Notes: generated by a model not told the origin, from the letters alone. DNA of 64,000 bases from Solirubrobacteraceae bacterium (GCA_030447505.1 JAUJOT010000002.1:62001-126000), one strand, 5' to 3'; positions 16,241-25,210 are shown, counted from the stretch's first letter. Numbers and translations: made by a program.

Positions 16241-16924
16241 ATGTCGGAGCGCCCGCCACGCGTCCTCATCGTCGAGGATGACCAGGAGATCGCGCAGGTT
16301 CTGCTGCGCTCCCTGCGGATGGAGGGCTACGAGGCGCGCGCGAGCTACGACGGTGAGGCGGCGCTCGCCGACGCGCGCGAGTTCACCCCCGACCTCGTGA
16401 TCCTCGACCTCGGGCTGCCCAGGCTCGACGGCATCGAGGTCGCGCGCACGCTGCGCAAGGACGGTGGCGACGTCCCGATCCTCATGCTGACGGCGCGCGA
16501 CGCCGTCGACGCGCGTGTCGAGGGCCTCGACGCAGGCGCCGACGACTACCTCGTCAAGCCCTTCGAGCGCCAGGAGCTGCTCGCCCGCCTGCGCGCGCTG
16601 CTGCGCCGCCGCCCGCCGCGCGGCAGCGCCTCGCTCGTCGTCGGCGATCTGCAGCTCAACCCCGACACCCACGAGGTGCGCCGGCTGGAGCGCGAGATCG
16701 AGCTCACGCAGCGCGAGTTCGAGCTACTGGAATATCTGATGCGCAACGAGCGTATCGTCGTGCCCAGACAGCGACTACTGGAAGAGGTATGGGGTTACGA
16801 TCCCTTCGCCACGACGAACACGATCGAGGTGTTCGTATCCAACCTGAGAAGGAAGCTGGAAGCCGGCGATGAGCCGCGTCTCCTCCATACGATCCGCGGC
16901 GCAGGCTACGTTCTCCGCGCCTAG
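16241..16924 (+). CDS. OmpR/PhoB-family response regulator
   Basis: A 227-residue regulator. The receiver domain has the acidic pocket EDD (12-14), phosphoacceptor Asp56 (ILDLG), Thr84 and Lys106 (YLVKP). The C-terminal winged helix (about 128-226) carries LTQREFELLEYLMRN, LLEEVWGYDPFATTNTIEVFVSNLRRKLE and ends IRGAGYVLRA, most like the MprA/PrrA group of actinobacteria. It is phosphorylated by the kinase encoded next, whose ATG lies 56 bases inside this gene, indicating coupled translation. The targets cannot be read from the sequence. Confidence 0.93.
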   Translation: MSERPPRVLIVEDDQEIAQVLLRSLRMEGYEARASYDGEAALADAREFTPDLVILDLGLPRLDGIEVARTLRKDGGDVPILMLTARDAVDARVEGLDAGADDYLVKPFERQELLARLRALLRRRPPRGSASLVVGDLQLNPDTHEVRRLEREIELTQREFELLEYLMRNERIVVPRQRLLEEVWGYDPFATTNTIEVFVSNLRRKLEAGDEPRLLHTIRGAGYVLRA

Positions 16925-18344
16925 GCAGGTACCGATCCGCTGGCGCCTGGCCGGTGGCTCGGCGCTCCTGACGCTGGTGATCCTGTGCGGCTTCGCCGGC
17001 GCCGTCGGCGGTCTGACGTCCCACCAGCTGCACCAGGATTTCGACCGCGAGGTCTCAAACGCGGCCGAGCTGCTGAACGCGAAGATCGATTACACGGTCG
17101 CGGTTCCGACGCCGGCCGGGGAGTTGGAGCTCGACGGCTTTCGGCCTGATCTCTCCAACTACGAGAACGGGACCACGATCGTGCGGATCGTCACGCGCGG
17201 CGGGATCCTGGTCGAGGGCACGGCGCACACCAGGGACTTCGGACCCCCGCGCATCGGCACGACGAAGGCGGACGGCCATCTCGTCGAGACGCGCGCGGTT
17301 CCGCGCTCCCCGGGCGACCTGATTCAGCTTCCGCTCTACCTCCAGTACGCGCGCCCGATGGCCTCCGTCGACGCGACGGTCGGGCGGCTGCGCCTGTTTC
17401 TCATCGTCGGCGTGCTCAGCGGCGCCGGCCTGGCGCTGCTCGCGGGGCTGATGGTCGCACGGCGCGCGATGGCGCCGATCGCCGCGCTCACCGTCACCGC
17501 GCGCAAGATCGAGCAGACGCGCGACCCCGCCGAGCGGATCCCGGCCGTCGAGGCCGACGACGAGGTCGCGGAGCTCGCGCGCACGCTCGACGGGATGCTG
17601 CAGGCGCTGGACACGTCGCGTGCGGAGACGGAGGATGCGCTGCGCCGCCAGCGCGAGTTCGTCGCCGACGCATCGCACGAGCTGCGCACGCCGCTGACGA
17701 GCGTCCTCGCCAACCTCGAGCTGCTGGCCGAGAGCCTCGACGGCGAGCAGGAGGAGGCCGCCAACTCGGCGCTGCGCTCGTCGCGGCGCATGCGCCGTCT
17801 CGTGGCCGACCTGCTGCTGCTCGCGCGCCACGACGCCGCGCGCCAGGCGCCGCACGCGCCGACCGACGTCGGGCAGGTGCTCGTCGAGGCAGCCGCCGAG
17901 CTCGGTGTCATCTCTGACGGCCACGAGGTCTCGATCGACGCCGGCAGGGCGATCGTCGACGGCGCCCGCGACGAGCTGCACCGCCTGACGCTGAACCTGA
18001 TGGAGAACGCGATCCGCCACACGCCGCCCGGCACGCAGGTGCGTGCGTCGGTCGAGTGCGTCGACGGCGTCGTCCGGCTGACCGTCGAGGACGACGGTCC
18101 CGGCATTCCATCCGAGCTGAAGGAGCGCGTCTTCGAGCGCTTCGTGCGCGGCGCCGGCGACCGCGGCGGCTCCTCTGGGCTCGGCCTCTCGATCGTGCAC
18201 GCGGTCGCGGACTCCCACGGCGGCATCGTGACGATCGACTCGCCGACGATGAACGGCACCGGCCGCGCGCGCGGCACGCGGTTCGTGGTGATGCTGCCGC
18301 TGTCGCGCAGCGCGCAGCAGCCGGTCGCCGCAGCCGCGAGCTGA
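16869..18344 (+). CDS. HAMP-domain sensor histidine kinase
   Basis: A 491-residue membrane kinase. TM1 is about residues 29-48 and TM2 about 175-197, with an extracytoplasmic sensor of about 125 residues. HAMP follows (about 198-250). The H-box is EFVADASHELRTPLTSV with His270; the catalytic domain has NLMENAIRHTPPG (N box), VEDDGPGIP (G1) and GSSGLGLSIV (G2). It phosphorylates the preceding regulator. The ATG at 16869 overlaps that gene by 56 bases; later in-frame starts would cut TM1, so the overlap is probably real. The layout resembles MprB-type sensors of envelope stress, but the signal is not known. Confidence 0.93.
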   Translation: MSRVSSIRSAAQATFSAPRQVPIRWRLAGGSALLTLVILCGFAGAVGGLTSHQLHQDFDREVSNAAELLNAKIDYTVAVPTPAGELELDGFRPDLSNYENGTTIVRIVTRGGILVEGTAHTRDFGPPRIGTTKADGHLVETRAVPRSPGDLIQLPLYLQYARPMASVDATVGRLRLFLIVGVLSGAGLALLAGLMVARRAMAPIAALTVTARKIEQTRDPAERIPAVEADDEVAELARTLDGMLQALDTSRAETEDALRRQREFVADASHELRTPLTSVLANLELLAESLDGEQEEAANSALRSSRRMRRLVADLLLLARHDAARQAPHAPTDVGQVLVEAAAELGVISDGHEVSIDAGRAIVDGARDELHRLTLNLMENAIRHTPPGTQVRASVECVDGVVRLTVEDDGPGIPSELKERVFERFVRGAGDRGGSSGLGLSIVHAVADSHGGIVTIDSPTMNGTGRARGTRFVVMLPLSRSAQQPVAAAAS

Positions 18345-18460
18345 AGAAGCCCGCGCCGCGGCCGATGACGGCGCGATCGCCCGGTGTGCGCATGCTCTCG
18401 CGCGACGCTCGGCGCAGCGGCTGCAATCGATCGTCGACATGCCGCGCGCTCTCACGTGAT

Positions 18461-18495
18461 GCGTGATACGCTCTCACTCGATGAGTGATAGGCGG
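18461..18495 (+). promoter_or_regulatory. Palindrome over the start codon of the ATPase gene
   Basis: TCACTC-GAT-GAGTGA (18474-18488) is a perfect 6-bp inverted repeat that contains the ATG at 18481. About 20 bases upstream is a second palindrome, TCACGTGA (18452-18459). TACGCT at 18467-18472 is a -10-like hexamer 8 bases before the ATG, the spacing expected for a leaderless mRNA starting at the A of ATG. The arrangement suggests an operator that would block initiation; autoregulation is a guess. Confidence 0.4.
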
Positions 18496-19731
18496 CTCGG
18501 AAGCGCGGATCTCTTTCCCACCGACCATCCGGTCGAGCCCGCCCATATGGTCGGGCGTGCAGGCGATGTCGATCGCGTTGTCAGCGCGTTGCTCGGCGGC
18601 GGGAACATCGTACTCGCCGGTCCGCGCCGGACGGGCAAGACGACCGTTGCCGACGCGGCAATGGAGGCCTGCCGCCGCGACGGCGCGTACGTCGCGACGG
18701 TCGATCTCTTCGAGCTCGTCGATGCCTCCGAGCTGGCGCAGTCGCTGACCATACGGCTGCTGGGCAATCGCGCGGCGCTCAAGCGCGCGCTCGGCGAGGC
18801 GAGCGGTGCCGGTCGCCAGATCCTGGCGGTGCTGCGCCAGGCCGCCGTCGCGCGCGCCCGGCACGACCTCGGCGACGGCGTCGAGCTCGTCTTCGAGGTC
18901 GGACTCGATCGTCAGGATCCTGACGATCATGCGCGCCTGCGCGCCGCGCTCGAACTGGCCGACCGGCTCGCCCAGCGCGACGGCAAGCGCGTCGTCATCT
19001 TCTTCGACGAGTTCCAGGAGATCGTCGGCGCCGACAAGCGCTTTGGCGACCCGGACCGGATAACGCGGCTCATGCGCTCGGTCCTTCAGCGATCCCGCGG
19101 TGTCAGCGTGCTGTTCGCGGGCAGCATCGAGCACCTGATGCGCGATCTGTTCGCCCCGACTGACCGCGCGCTGAGCCAATTCGGGGCCTTCCACGAGCTG
19201 GCGCCGATCACCACCGCCCAGTGGCAGACCGGCATCCGCGCGCGTCTCGGCGACGACGACACGACGATCACCGACGACGCGCTGGACCGCGTCGTCTCGC
19301 TCGGCGAGGGACATCCGCGCGCGACGATGCTGCTGATCCAGCAGGCCCACGCCGGCAGCGTCGAGGAGCTGCGCCGCGAGATCGACCACGCGCTCGTCGT
19401 TCAGGCCTTGGAGCGGGCGATGCGCCATGAACGCCTGCGCCACGACCAGCAGCTCGAGCTGATCCGCACCCTGGGCCGCCACGCCGAGCGCATGGCGATC
19501 CGCGTCGCCGCCGGCGCCGAGCTGTACGCCAACCTCAAACCCCAGCAGGCCGCACGCGGGTTGGCGGGCCTCCACGACCGCGGCCTGATCGCCCACGGCG
19601 ACCGTCCCGGCCGATGGACCGTGATCGATCCCCTCCTCCGACGCTACCTCGCAAGCCGCCGCGTCGAGCCGCTTTCGTTCGTCCGCTCCGCCAGCGACAG
19701 CCTCACGATCAGCGACAAGAGCGTCAGCTGA
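18481..19731 (+). CDS. AAA/STAND-type ATPase (archaeal-ATPase-like)
   Basis: A 416-residue cytoplasmic ATPase. Walker A is GPRRTGKTT (47-55), Walker B VVIFFDEFQE (about 175-184) and a sensor-1-like VLFAGSIEH follows, so the core is that of the archaeal-type ATPase group, related to ORC/STAND proteins. The C-terminal part (about 300-400) looks like a winged helix (LKPQQAARGLAGLHDRGLIAHGDRPGRWTVIDPLLRRYL). Such stand-alone ATPases are often linked to defence or mobile DNA, but no partner gene is seen beside it. The start was set at MSDRRLG because of the promoter spacing; an in-frame ATG at 18463 is open. There is no visible Shine-Dalgarno. Confidence 0.8.
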   Translation: MSDRRLGSADLFPTDHPVEPAHMVGRAGDVDRVVSALLGGGNIVLAGPRRTGKTTVADAAMEACRRDGAYVATVDLFELVDASELAQSLTIRLLGNRAALKRALGEASGAGRQILAVLRQAAVARARHDLGDGVELVFEVGLDRQDPDDHARLRAALELADRLAQRDGKRVVIFFDEFQEIVGADKRFGDPDRITRLMRSVLQRSRGVSVLFAGSIEHLMRDLFAPTDRALSQFGAFHELAPITTAQWQTGIRARLGDDDTTITDDALDRVVSLGEGHPRATMLLIQQAHAGSVEELRREIDHALVVQALERAMRHERLRHDQQLELIRTLGRHAERMAIRVAAGAELYANLKPQQAARGLAGLHDRGLIAHGDRPGRWTVIDPLLRRYLASRRVEPLSFVRSASDSLTISDKSVS

Positions 19732-19732
19732 C

Positions 19733-20758
19733 GTGTCGTCCAGGAGCGTGCCGTGCGTGCCGAGGAAGCTCGCGCTGATCGCGGCGGCGGCGCTGGCGCT
19801 CGCGGTCACCGACGCGGCGCTGAGCGGCGGCGCGCGCGAGCCACGCGGCGCGGCGAACAATCCCTTCAAGTCGTCGCTGATCAGCGAGTGCGTGCGAGCG
19901 AAGCGACCGCAGCGCGTGCGGGCGCTCGTGTTCGACGGCGCGCAGCTTCCGGCGAGCGTCGCGGCGGGGCACGAGCCGGGGACGCGTCCGCGCTGCCGGC
20001 CCGGCGAGCTGCGGCTGCTGCGATTTGAGGCGCTGCGGATCGACGGCGAGCGCACGTACGTGCGCCGCGGCGGCTGCGCGCTGCCGTGCGTGGTGCGCCA
20101 GGCGACGGTCCACGTCGCCGCGAGCACGTTCGTCCGGCCGGTCAGCCTGCTGCCCCGATCGGCGCGCAACGGCAATGGTGAGCCGGCCGCGGACTGCTTC
20201 GAGGAGGTTCGCAATGCGCCGCAGCTCGTCGAGCCCGGACTGCAGCGGATGTACTACAAGACTCCGGACGAGCTGCGCCGGCGACGCAACGCGGGACGCT
20301 CGGGCGGCGCCGGCGCGCGCTGGTCGAACTACGGCAACCCCGGCGCGACGTATCGCTCAGCGGGTGCGCGCAGGACGAGCTACAACTACCTGCTCTGGAA
20401 CCTGCCGAGAACGTCGAGCGGCCTGTTGCCCGGCGGCGGGATCATCCGCGCGATCCTGCGCGAGGGACAGCCGATCGCGCTGTGTCGCGGTGAGCGGCTG
20501 AGGCTGGCGTCGTTCGACAGGCGGGGGGCGCCGAATGGGACGCTGTCGTTTGCCTACGGGAAGGTGCGGGCCGCGCGCGCGATCTACGGCTGGGTGCTCG
20601 CCGGATACCAGCACGGCGAGCGGCCGTTCACGTCGACGCTTGAGTGGCCGGGGGTCGAGCCGACCCCGCGTTGGCAACGAACGCCCGGCGCACCGCCCGG
20701 AAACGCGGAGACCGCTACACCTCGACGACGACGGGCAGCACCATCGGGCGGCGCCTGA
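19733..20758 (+). CDS. Predicted secreted protein of unknown function
   Basis: A 341-residue product not recognised as a known family. The N-terminus has a signal-like hydrophobic stretch (LALIAAAALALAVTDAALSG, about residues 13-32) after a short basic region, so export is likely. The rest is Arg-rich with four or five cysteines (for example SECVRA, GGCALPC, ADCFEE, ALCRG) and aromatic segments such as SYNYLLWNLPR. Start is GTG at 19733, with further in-frame GTGs at 19748 and 19757 that would give a more compact signal peptide. It follows the ATPase stop by one base, but its 3' end runs 44 bases into the end of rnj on the other strand, an unusually deep convergent overlap. Confidence 0.65.
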   Translation: MSSRSVPCVPRKLALIAAAALALAVTDAALSGGAREPRGAANNPFKSSLISECVRAKRPQRVRALVFDGAQLPASVAAGHEPGTRPRCRPGELRLLRFEALRIDGERTYVRRGGCALPCVVRQATVHVAASTFVRPVSLLPRSARNGNGEPAADCFEEVRNAPQLVEPGLQRMYYKTPDELRRRRNAGRSGGAGARWSNYGNPGATYRSAGARRTSYNYLLWNLPRTSSGLLPGGGIIRAILREGQPIALCRGERLRLASFDRRGAPNGTLSFAYGKVRAARAIYGWVLAGYQHGERPFTSTLEWPGVEPTPRWQRTPGAPPGNAETATPRRRRAAPSGGA

Positions 20759-22385
20759 TGCGGTCGTAGACGAACGCCGCGAGGTCGTCGTGCAGGATCT
20801 CCTGGAGCAGGTCGATCTCGCGGATCTCGTCCTTGGCGGCGCGGTCGAGCGAGCTCTCGACGCAGTCGCGCAGCGCCTCGAGCAGCTTGCCGGCCTCGCC
20901 GGCGTACGGCACGCCGCGGAAGATCACCTCGGGCTCGGCCACCGACGAGCCGTCCTGCTCGGAGATCGTGGCGACGATGACGAAGATGCCGTCGGCCGAC
21001 AGCATGCGGCGGTCGCGCAGCGCGACGTCCGTCACGTCGCCGATGTCGACGCCGTCGACGAAGATCATCCCCGACTGCTCCTTGGAGGCCCACTTGGCGC
21101 CCTTCTCGGTCAGCTCGAGCGGCAGCCCGTTCTCGCCCTTGAAGATGTTCTCCGGCGCGACGCCGACGGCCTCCGCGAGCTGGGCATGCAGGTGGATGCG
21201 CTTGTGGTCGCCGTGGAACGGCATCACGTAGCGCGGCTTCGTGAGGTTCAGCATCAGCTTGATCTCCTCGCAGTAGCCGTGACCGGAGGCGTGGATCGGC
21301 GCGTCCTTCGTCGTGATCACGTCGCAGCCGATGTGGTACAGGCGGTCGATCGTCTCGTTGACGGCGCGCTCGTTGCCGGGGATCGGCGTCGCGCTGAAGA
21401 CGACCGTGTCGCCGGCATGCAGCTCGACCTGCGGGTGGTCGCGGTGGGCCATCCGGCGCAGCGCGCTGAGCGGCTCGCCCTGCGACCCCGTCGAGATGAC
21501 GACGATCCGGTGGTCGGGGAAGTTCGACATCTCGCGCGGTCCGATGATGATTCCCTCGGGCATCTTGATGTGGCCCAGCGAGCGCCCGATGTTCGTGTTC
21601 TTGCGCATCGAGCGCCCAACGAGGACGACCTTGCGATCGAGCGCGGCGGCGGCGTCGACGACCTGCTGCACGCGGTGGATGTTCGACGCAAACGACGTCA
21701 CCACGATCCGCCCCTTGGCGCGGCTGAAGACGTCGAGCAGGTTGGGGCCCGCGATCTTCTCGCTCGGCGCGAAGCCCGGCCGATCGGCGTTCGTCGAGTC
21801 CCCGCACAGCAGCAGCAGCCCGTCGCGGCCGAGCTCGGCCAGGCGCGAGACGTCGGCCGGTATGCCGTCGACCGGCGTCTGGTCGAACTTGTAGTCGCCG
21901 GTCACGAGGACCGTGCCGAGGTCGGTCTTGACCGCGACGGCGCTCGCGTCGGGGATCGAGTGCGTCATGTGGATGAGCTCGACGTCGAACGGACCTGCTT
22001 CGATGATCTCGCCGTCCTTGACGTCCTCGACGACGACGTCGCGAGCGAGCTTGTGCTCGTCGAGCTTGGAGCGCGCCATCGCCATCGTCAGCGGGCCGCC
22101 GTAGACCGGCGGCGCGTCGTGCACGCCGAGCTCGCGCAGCAGAAACGGCAGGCAGCCGAGATGGTCCTCGTGGCCGTGCGTGACGACGATCGCCTCGATG
22201 TCCGAGACGCGGCCGCGCAGGTAGGCGAAGTCCGGCAGGACGAGGTCGATGCCCATCATCTCCGCCGTCGGGAAGCGCAGACCGACGTCGACCAGCACGA
22301 TGCGGTCCTCGTACTCGACGACCGTCATGTTCTTGCCGATCTCGCCCAGGCCGCCGAGCGGCAGGACGCGCAGCGGCGCGGTCAA
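20715..22385 (-). CDS. rnj: Ribonuclease J
   Basis: A 556-residue metallo-beta-lactamase/beta-CASP ribonuclease with 5' exonuclease and endonuclease activity. The metal site is THGHEDHLG with later His/Asp residues (ALVTGDYKFD-like VLVTGDYKFD, HASGHG). Family length is about 555, which fixes the start at a TTG that overlaps the dapA stop as TTGA (22385-22382). LRVLPLGGLGEIGKNM is the normal RNase J N-terminus. The dapA-rnj pair is conserved in actinobacteria (Rv2753c-Rv2752c in M. tuberculosis). With RNase Y also present, this genome has both main Gram-positive mRNA-decay nucleases. Confidence 0.93.
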   Translation of the reverse strand: MTAPLRVLPLGGLGEIGKNMTVVEYEDRIVLVDVGLRFPTAEMMGIDLVLPDFAYLRGRVSDIEAIVVTHGHEDHLGCLPFLLRELGVHDAPPVYGGPLTMAMARSKLDEHKLARDVVVEDVKDGEIIEAGPFDVELIHMTHSIPDASAVAVKTDLGTVLVTGDYKFDQTPVDGIPADVSRLAELGRDGLLLLCGDSTNADRPGFAPSEKIAGPNLLDVFSRAKGRIVVTSFASNIHRVQQVVDAAAALDRKVVLVGRSMRKNTNIGRSLGHIKMPEGIIIGPREMSNFPDHRIVVISTGSQGEPLSALRRMAHRDHPQVELHAGDTVVFSATPIPGNERAVNETIDRLYHIGCDVITTKDAPIHASGHGYCEEIKLMLNLTKPRYVMPFHGDHKRIHLHAQLAEAVGVAPENIFKGENGLPLELTEKGAKWASKEQSGMIFVDGVDIGDVTDVALRDRRMLSADGIFVIVATISEQDGSSVAEPEVIFRGVPYAGEAGKLLEALRDCVESSLDRAAKDEIREIDLLQEILHDDLAAFVYDRIRRRPMVLPVVVEV

Positions 22386-23242
22386 GCCGTGGCTCCGACG
22401 AGCAGCCCGCGCTCCTGCAGCATCGCGCGGATCGTCGCGATCTCGTGCTCGTCGGCCTCGACGTAGGGCAGGCGCGGCACGCCGACGGCGTGGCCGAGCA
22501 GGTTCAAGGCCGCCTTGTTGGTGACGGCGGCGGGCGCGACGCTCATCGCCGCGAAGACGGGCAGCAGGCTCTCGTGGATTGCGGCGCGCTGGTCTGGTTC
22601 GTCGACCATCCGGCGCATCTCCGGGCCCACGATGTGACTGGCGGTCAAGATGCCTCCAGGCTCGCCCATGTCGAGGACCGCAGCGAGGATCTCGTCGTTT
22701 CCGGCGTAGATGCGCAGTCCGTCGAGCGGGGCGAGGTTGTCGTTGTTTGCCTGCTTGACGGCCTCGACGTGGTCGAGCTGCGCGAGTTCGGCGAGCAGTT
22801 CGTTGGGCAGGTCCGAGCCGGTGCGCTGGGGGATGTTGTAGAGCACGACCGGACGGTCGGCGGCGCGGCAGATCTCGCGGTAGTGGGCGATGATCCCGCG
22901 CCGGTTGGGACGGTTGTAGTACGGGTTGACCGACAGCAGCGCGTCGGCGCCGCGCTCGCACGCGCCCGTCGTGAGATGGACGGCGTGGCGTGTGTCGTTG
23001 GAGCCGACGCCGGCGACGATCGTCGTTCCGGGCGGCTTCTGCTCGACGGCGAGCTCGATGACGCGCAGGTGCTCCTCGTCGTCGAGCGTCGGCGCCTCGC
23101 CGGTCGTGCCGCAGACGACGAAGCCATCCGAGCCGTTGGCGGCGAGGTGGTGCATGAGGTCGACGAACGCCTGCTCGTCGATCGCGCCGTCCTCTCCGAA
23201 CGGGGTCACGATCGCGGTGAGGATGGCTCCGAGGCCGGACAC
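22382..23242 (-). CDS. dapA: 4-hydroxy-tetrahydrodipicolinate synthase
   Basis: A 286-residue TIM-barrel aldolase that condenses pyruvate with aspartate semialdehyde, the first step to diaminopimelate and lysine. Active-site parts are visible: GTTGEAPTL (Thr46-Thr47), Tyr135 in VVLYNIPQRTG and the Schiff-base Lys163 in AVKQAN. Start is a GTG that begins MSGLGAILTAIVTPF, typical for the family. It is translationally coupled to rnj. dapB lies 24 kb away with an M16 peptidase, so lysine genes are dispersed. Confidence 0.95.
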   Translation of the reverse strand: MSGLGAILTAIVTPFGEDGAIDEQAFVDLMHHLAANGSDGFVVCGTTGEAPTLDDEEHLRVIELAVEQKPPGTTIVAGVGSNDTRHAVHLTTGACERGADALLSVNPYYNRPNRRGIIAHYREICRAADRPVVLYNIPQRTGSDLPNELLAELAQLDHVEAVKQANNDNLAPLDGLRIYAGNDEILAAVLDMGEPGGILTASHIVGPEMRRMVDEPDQRAAIHESLLPVFAAMSVAPAAVTNKAALNLLGHAVGVPRLPYVEADEHEIATIRAMLQERGLLVGATA

Positions 23243-23353
23243 GGCGTCAGTATCGCAGCCACGGTGGCGGCATCGGCGCGCGCCGCTATCGCTGTCGTCC
23301 CTGCAGCAAGGACGTCCTCGCGGCCGTCCGGCAGGCGAGCAGGTTCTTGCTGC

Positions 23354-24967
23354 TCAGCGCGTGAGCATCCGGTCGAGGGTGACGTCGGGATGTTGGCGTT
23401 GGAAGCGTTCGAGCATGAAGTCGCTCGTGAAGAGCGCCATCTGGGTGCCGTCGCTTCGGTACAGGATGTCGGCGTGGCGGCTGGCGCGCAGGATCTTCGC
23501 GCCGTCGGCGTCCGTGCGGCGGGCGAGCGTCCAGTTGGTCGGGTCGAGCCGGACGCTGACGCCGAACTCGCGTTGCAGGCGGTCGACGGCGACATCGAAC
23601 TGCAGCGGTCCGATGCCGGCGAGGACGGGCGCGGGGTCGGCGGTCGGGTCGCGGCGCAGCAGGTGCACGACGCCTTCCTCGGCGAGCTGCGTGAGGCCGC
23701 GGTGAAACTGCTTGTGGCGGGCGGCGTCGCGGTTGCGGACGGTGACGAAGTGCTCGGGCGCGAGCGTCGGAATCGGCGGGTAGCGCACCGGCTCGCCGAC
23801 ATAGAGGGTGTCGCCGACGCGCAGGTCGGCGGCGTTGATGACGCCGACGACGTCGCCCGGGAACGCTTCGTCGAGGGCGCTGCGCTCGTCGCCGAAGACC
23901 GTGTGGGCATGGGTGAGCGCGAACGGGCGTCCGGTGCGCTCGTTGATCGCGCGCATCCCGCGTTCGAAGCGCCCGGAGCAGACGCGCAGAAACGCGACGC
24001 GGTCGCGGTGGCGCGGGTCCATGTTCGCTTGGACCTTGAAGACGAGGGCGGAGAACGGCCAGTCGAGCGGTCGCCGTGTACCGCTGACCGTCGCGCGCGG
24101 CTGCGCTGGCGGTGCGAGCTCGAGCAGTGCGTCCAGGAGCAGTGCGACGCCGAAGTTCGAGATCGCCGAGCCGAAGTACACCGGCGTCGCTTCGCCGGCC
24201 GCGAAGCGCGCTTCGTCGAGGGCCGGGCCGGCGCCGTCGAGCAGCTCGAGCTCGTCGGCGGCGACGGTCCAGGCGTCGCCTTCACGCACGGCCGCCTCGG
24301 CCGCCGGCAGCTGCTCCTCGGGCGCTCGCGTGGCTCCTCGTGCCGTGCGGGTGAAGCGGCGATAGGTGCCGGTCGCGCGATCGATGACGCCGCGGAAGTC
24401 GCCCGCGATGCCGACCGGCCACGTCGCTGCGACCGGCGTCAGTCCGAGGGCCGCTTCGATGTGGTCGAGCATCTCGAGCGGGTCGAGCCCGGGGCGGTCG
24501 TACTTGTTGACGAACGTGATCAGCGGGATGTTGCGCGCCCGTGCGACTTCGAACAGGCGCAGCGTCTGCGCCTCGACGCCCTTGGCCGCGTCGAGCAGCA
24601 TCACCGCGCAGTCGGCGCCCGCGAGGACGCGCAGCGTGTCTTCGGAGAAGTCCTTGTGGCCGGGGGTGTCGAGCAGGTTCAGGACGGTGTCGCGGTACTC
24701 GAAGCGCAGCACCGTCGAGGTGACGGAGATGCCGCGGCGGCGCTCGATCTCCATCCAGTCAGACGTCGTCGAGGGCCGGCTGCGTCGAGCGTCGACGGAG
24801 CCGGCGCTCGCGATCCGGTCGCTGTAGAGCAGCAGCTTCTCGGTCAGCGTGGTCTTGCCGGCGTCGGGGTGGGAGATGATCGCGAACGTCCGTCTCCGCG
24901 CGGCCTGCGTCGCGATCGTGCCGTCACCCGCGGCGACGGCGCATGCGGGAGCCATCGCCGAGATCAA
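23354..24967 (-). CDS. prfC: Peptide chain release factor 3
   Basis: A 537-residue translational GTPase that recycles RF1/RF2 from the ribosome. G1 is HPDAGKTTL, the switch region has SDWMEIERRRGISVTSTV (RF3-specific), G3 DTPGH and G4 NKYD. The C-terminal domains II and III follow with FRRFT-like and FKVQANMDPRHRDRVAFLRVCSG segments. The conserved part begins at about residue 24; the first residues (MISAMAPACAVAAGDG) are not conserved and a start at the second ATG is possible. RF3 is not universal in actinobacteria. It is separated from dapA by 110 bases and has its own promoter region shared with the oxidoreductase on the other strand. Confidence 0.92.
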   Translation of the reverse strand: MISAMAPACAVAAGDGTIATQAARRRTFAIISHPDAGKTTLTEKLLLYSDRIASAGSVDARRSRPSTTSDWMEIERRRGISVTSTVLRFEYRDTVLNLLDTPGHKDFSEDTLRVLAGADCAVMLLDAAKGVEAQTLRLFEVARARNIPLITFVNKYDRPGLDPLEMLDHIEAALGLTPVAATWPVGIAGDFRGVIDRATGTYRRFTRTARGATRAPEEQLPAAEAAVREGDAWTVAADELELLDGAGPALDEARFAAGEATPVYFGSAISNFGVALLLDALLELAPPAQPRATVSGTRRPLDWPFSALVFKVQANMDPRHRDRVAFLRVCSGRFERGMRAINERTGRPFALTHAHTVFGDERSALDEAFPGDVVGVINAADLRVGDTLYVGEPVRYPPIPTLAPEHFVTVRNRDAARHKQFHRGLTQLAEEGVVHLLRRDPTADPAPVLAGIGPLQFDVAVDRLQREFGVSVRLDPTNWTLARRTDADGAKILRASRHADILYRSDGTQMALFTSDFMLERFQRQHPDVTLDRMLTR

Positions 24968-25094
24968 TCCCGGGTCGCGGTGCTGCGCCGGCGTCGTGCT
25001 TGGCGTCGCAGCTGCCCGACGAGCTCGTCGCCGCGCACCGTGGCCAGCGAAGGGCGCGCGCCGTCAGCGACCTTCCCGATCTGAAGCATCCCGC

Positions 25095-25120
25095 CGCTCA
25101 TGACGTCACTGACATGAGCG
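25095..25120. promoter_or_regulatory. Operator-like inverted repeat between prfC and oxidoreductase
   Basis: CGCTCATG (25095-25102) and CATGAGCG (25113-25120) form a perfect 8-bp inverted repeat around a 10-base centre, which itself includes the palindrome TGACGTCA (25101-25108). It lies about 128 bases before the prfC start and 91-116 bases before the two oxidoreductase starts. The position between divergent genes suggests a regulator site rather than a terminator. The regulator is unknown. Confidence 0.35.
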
Positions 25121-25210
25121 TAGCGTCAGAGGTCCCCCAGCAGGTCCAGCCTGTCTGTCATCGGCGTGACGGTCGGCTCGCGGTTCGACGAGGAGGGGTA
25201 CGACTCCGAT

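Noticed and set aside
12981-16400. A 1139-codon open frame on the plus strand opposite ftsK and its neighbour
   Set aside because: It is Arg/Leu/Asp-rich, lacks domains and mirrors ftsK codons; a typical shadow frame in GC-rich DNA.
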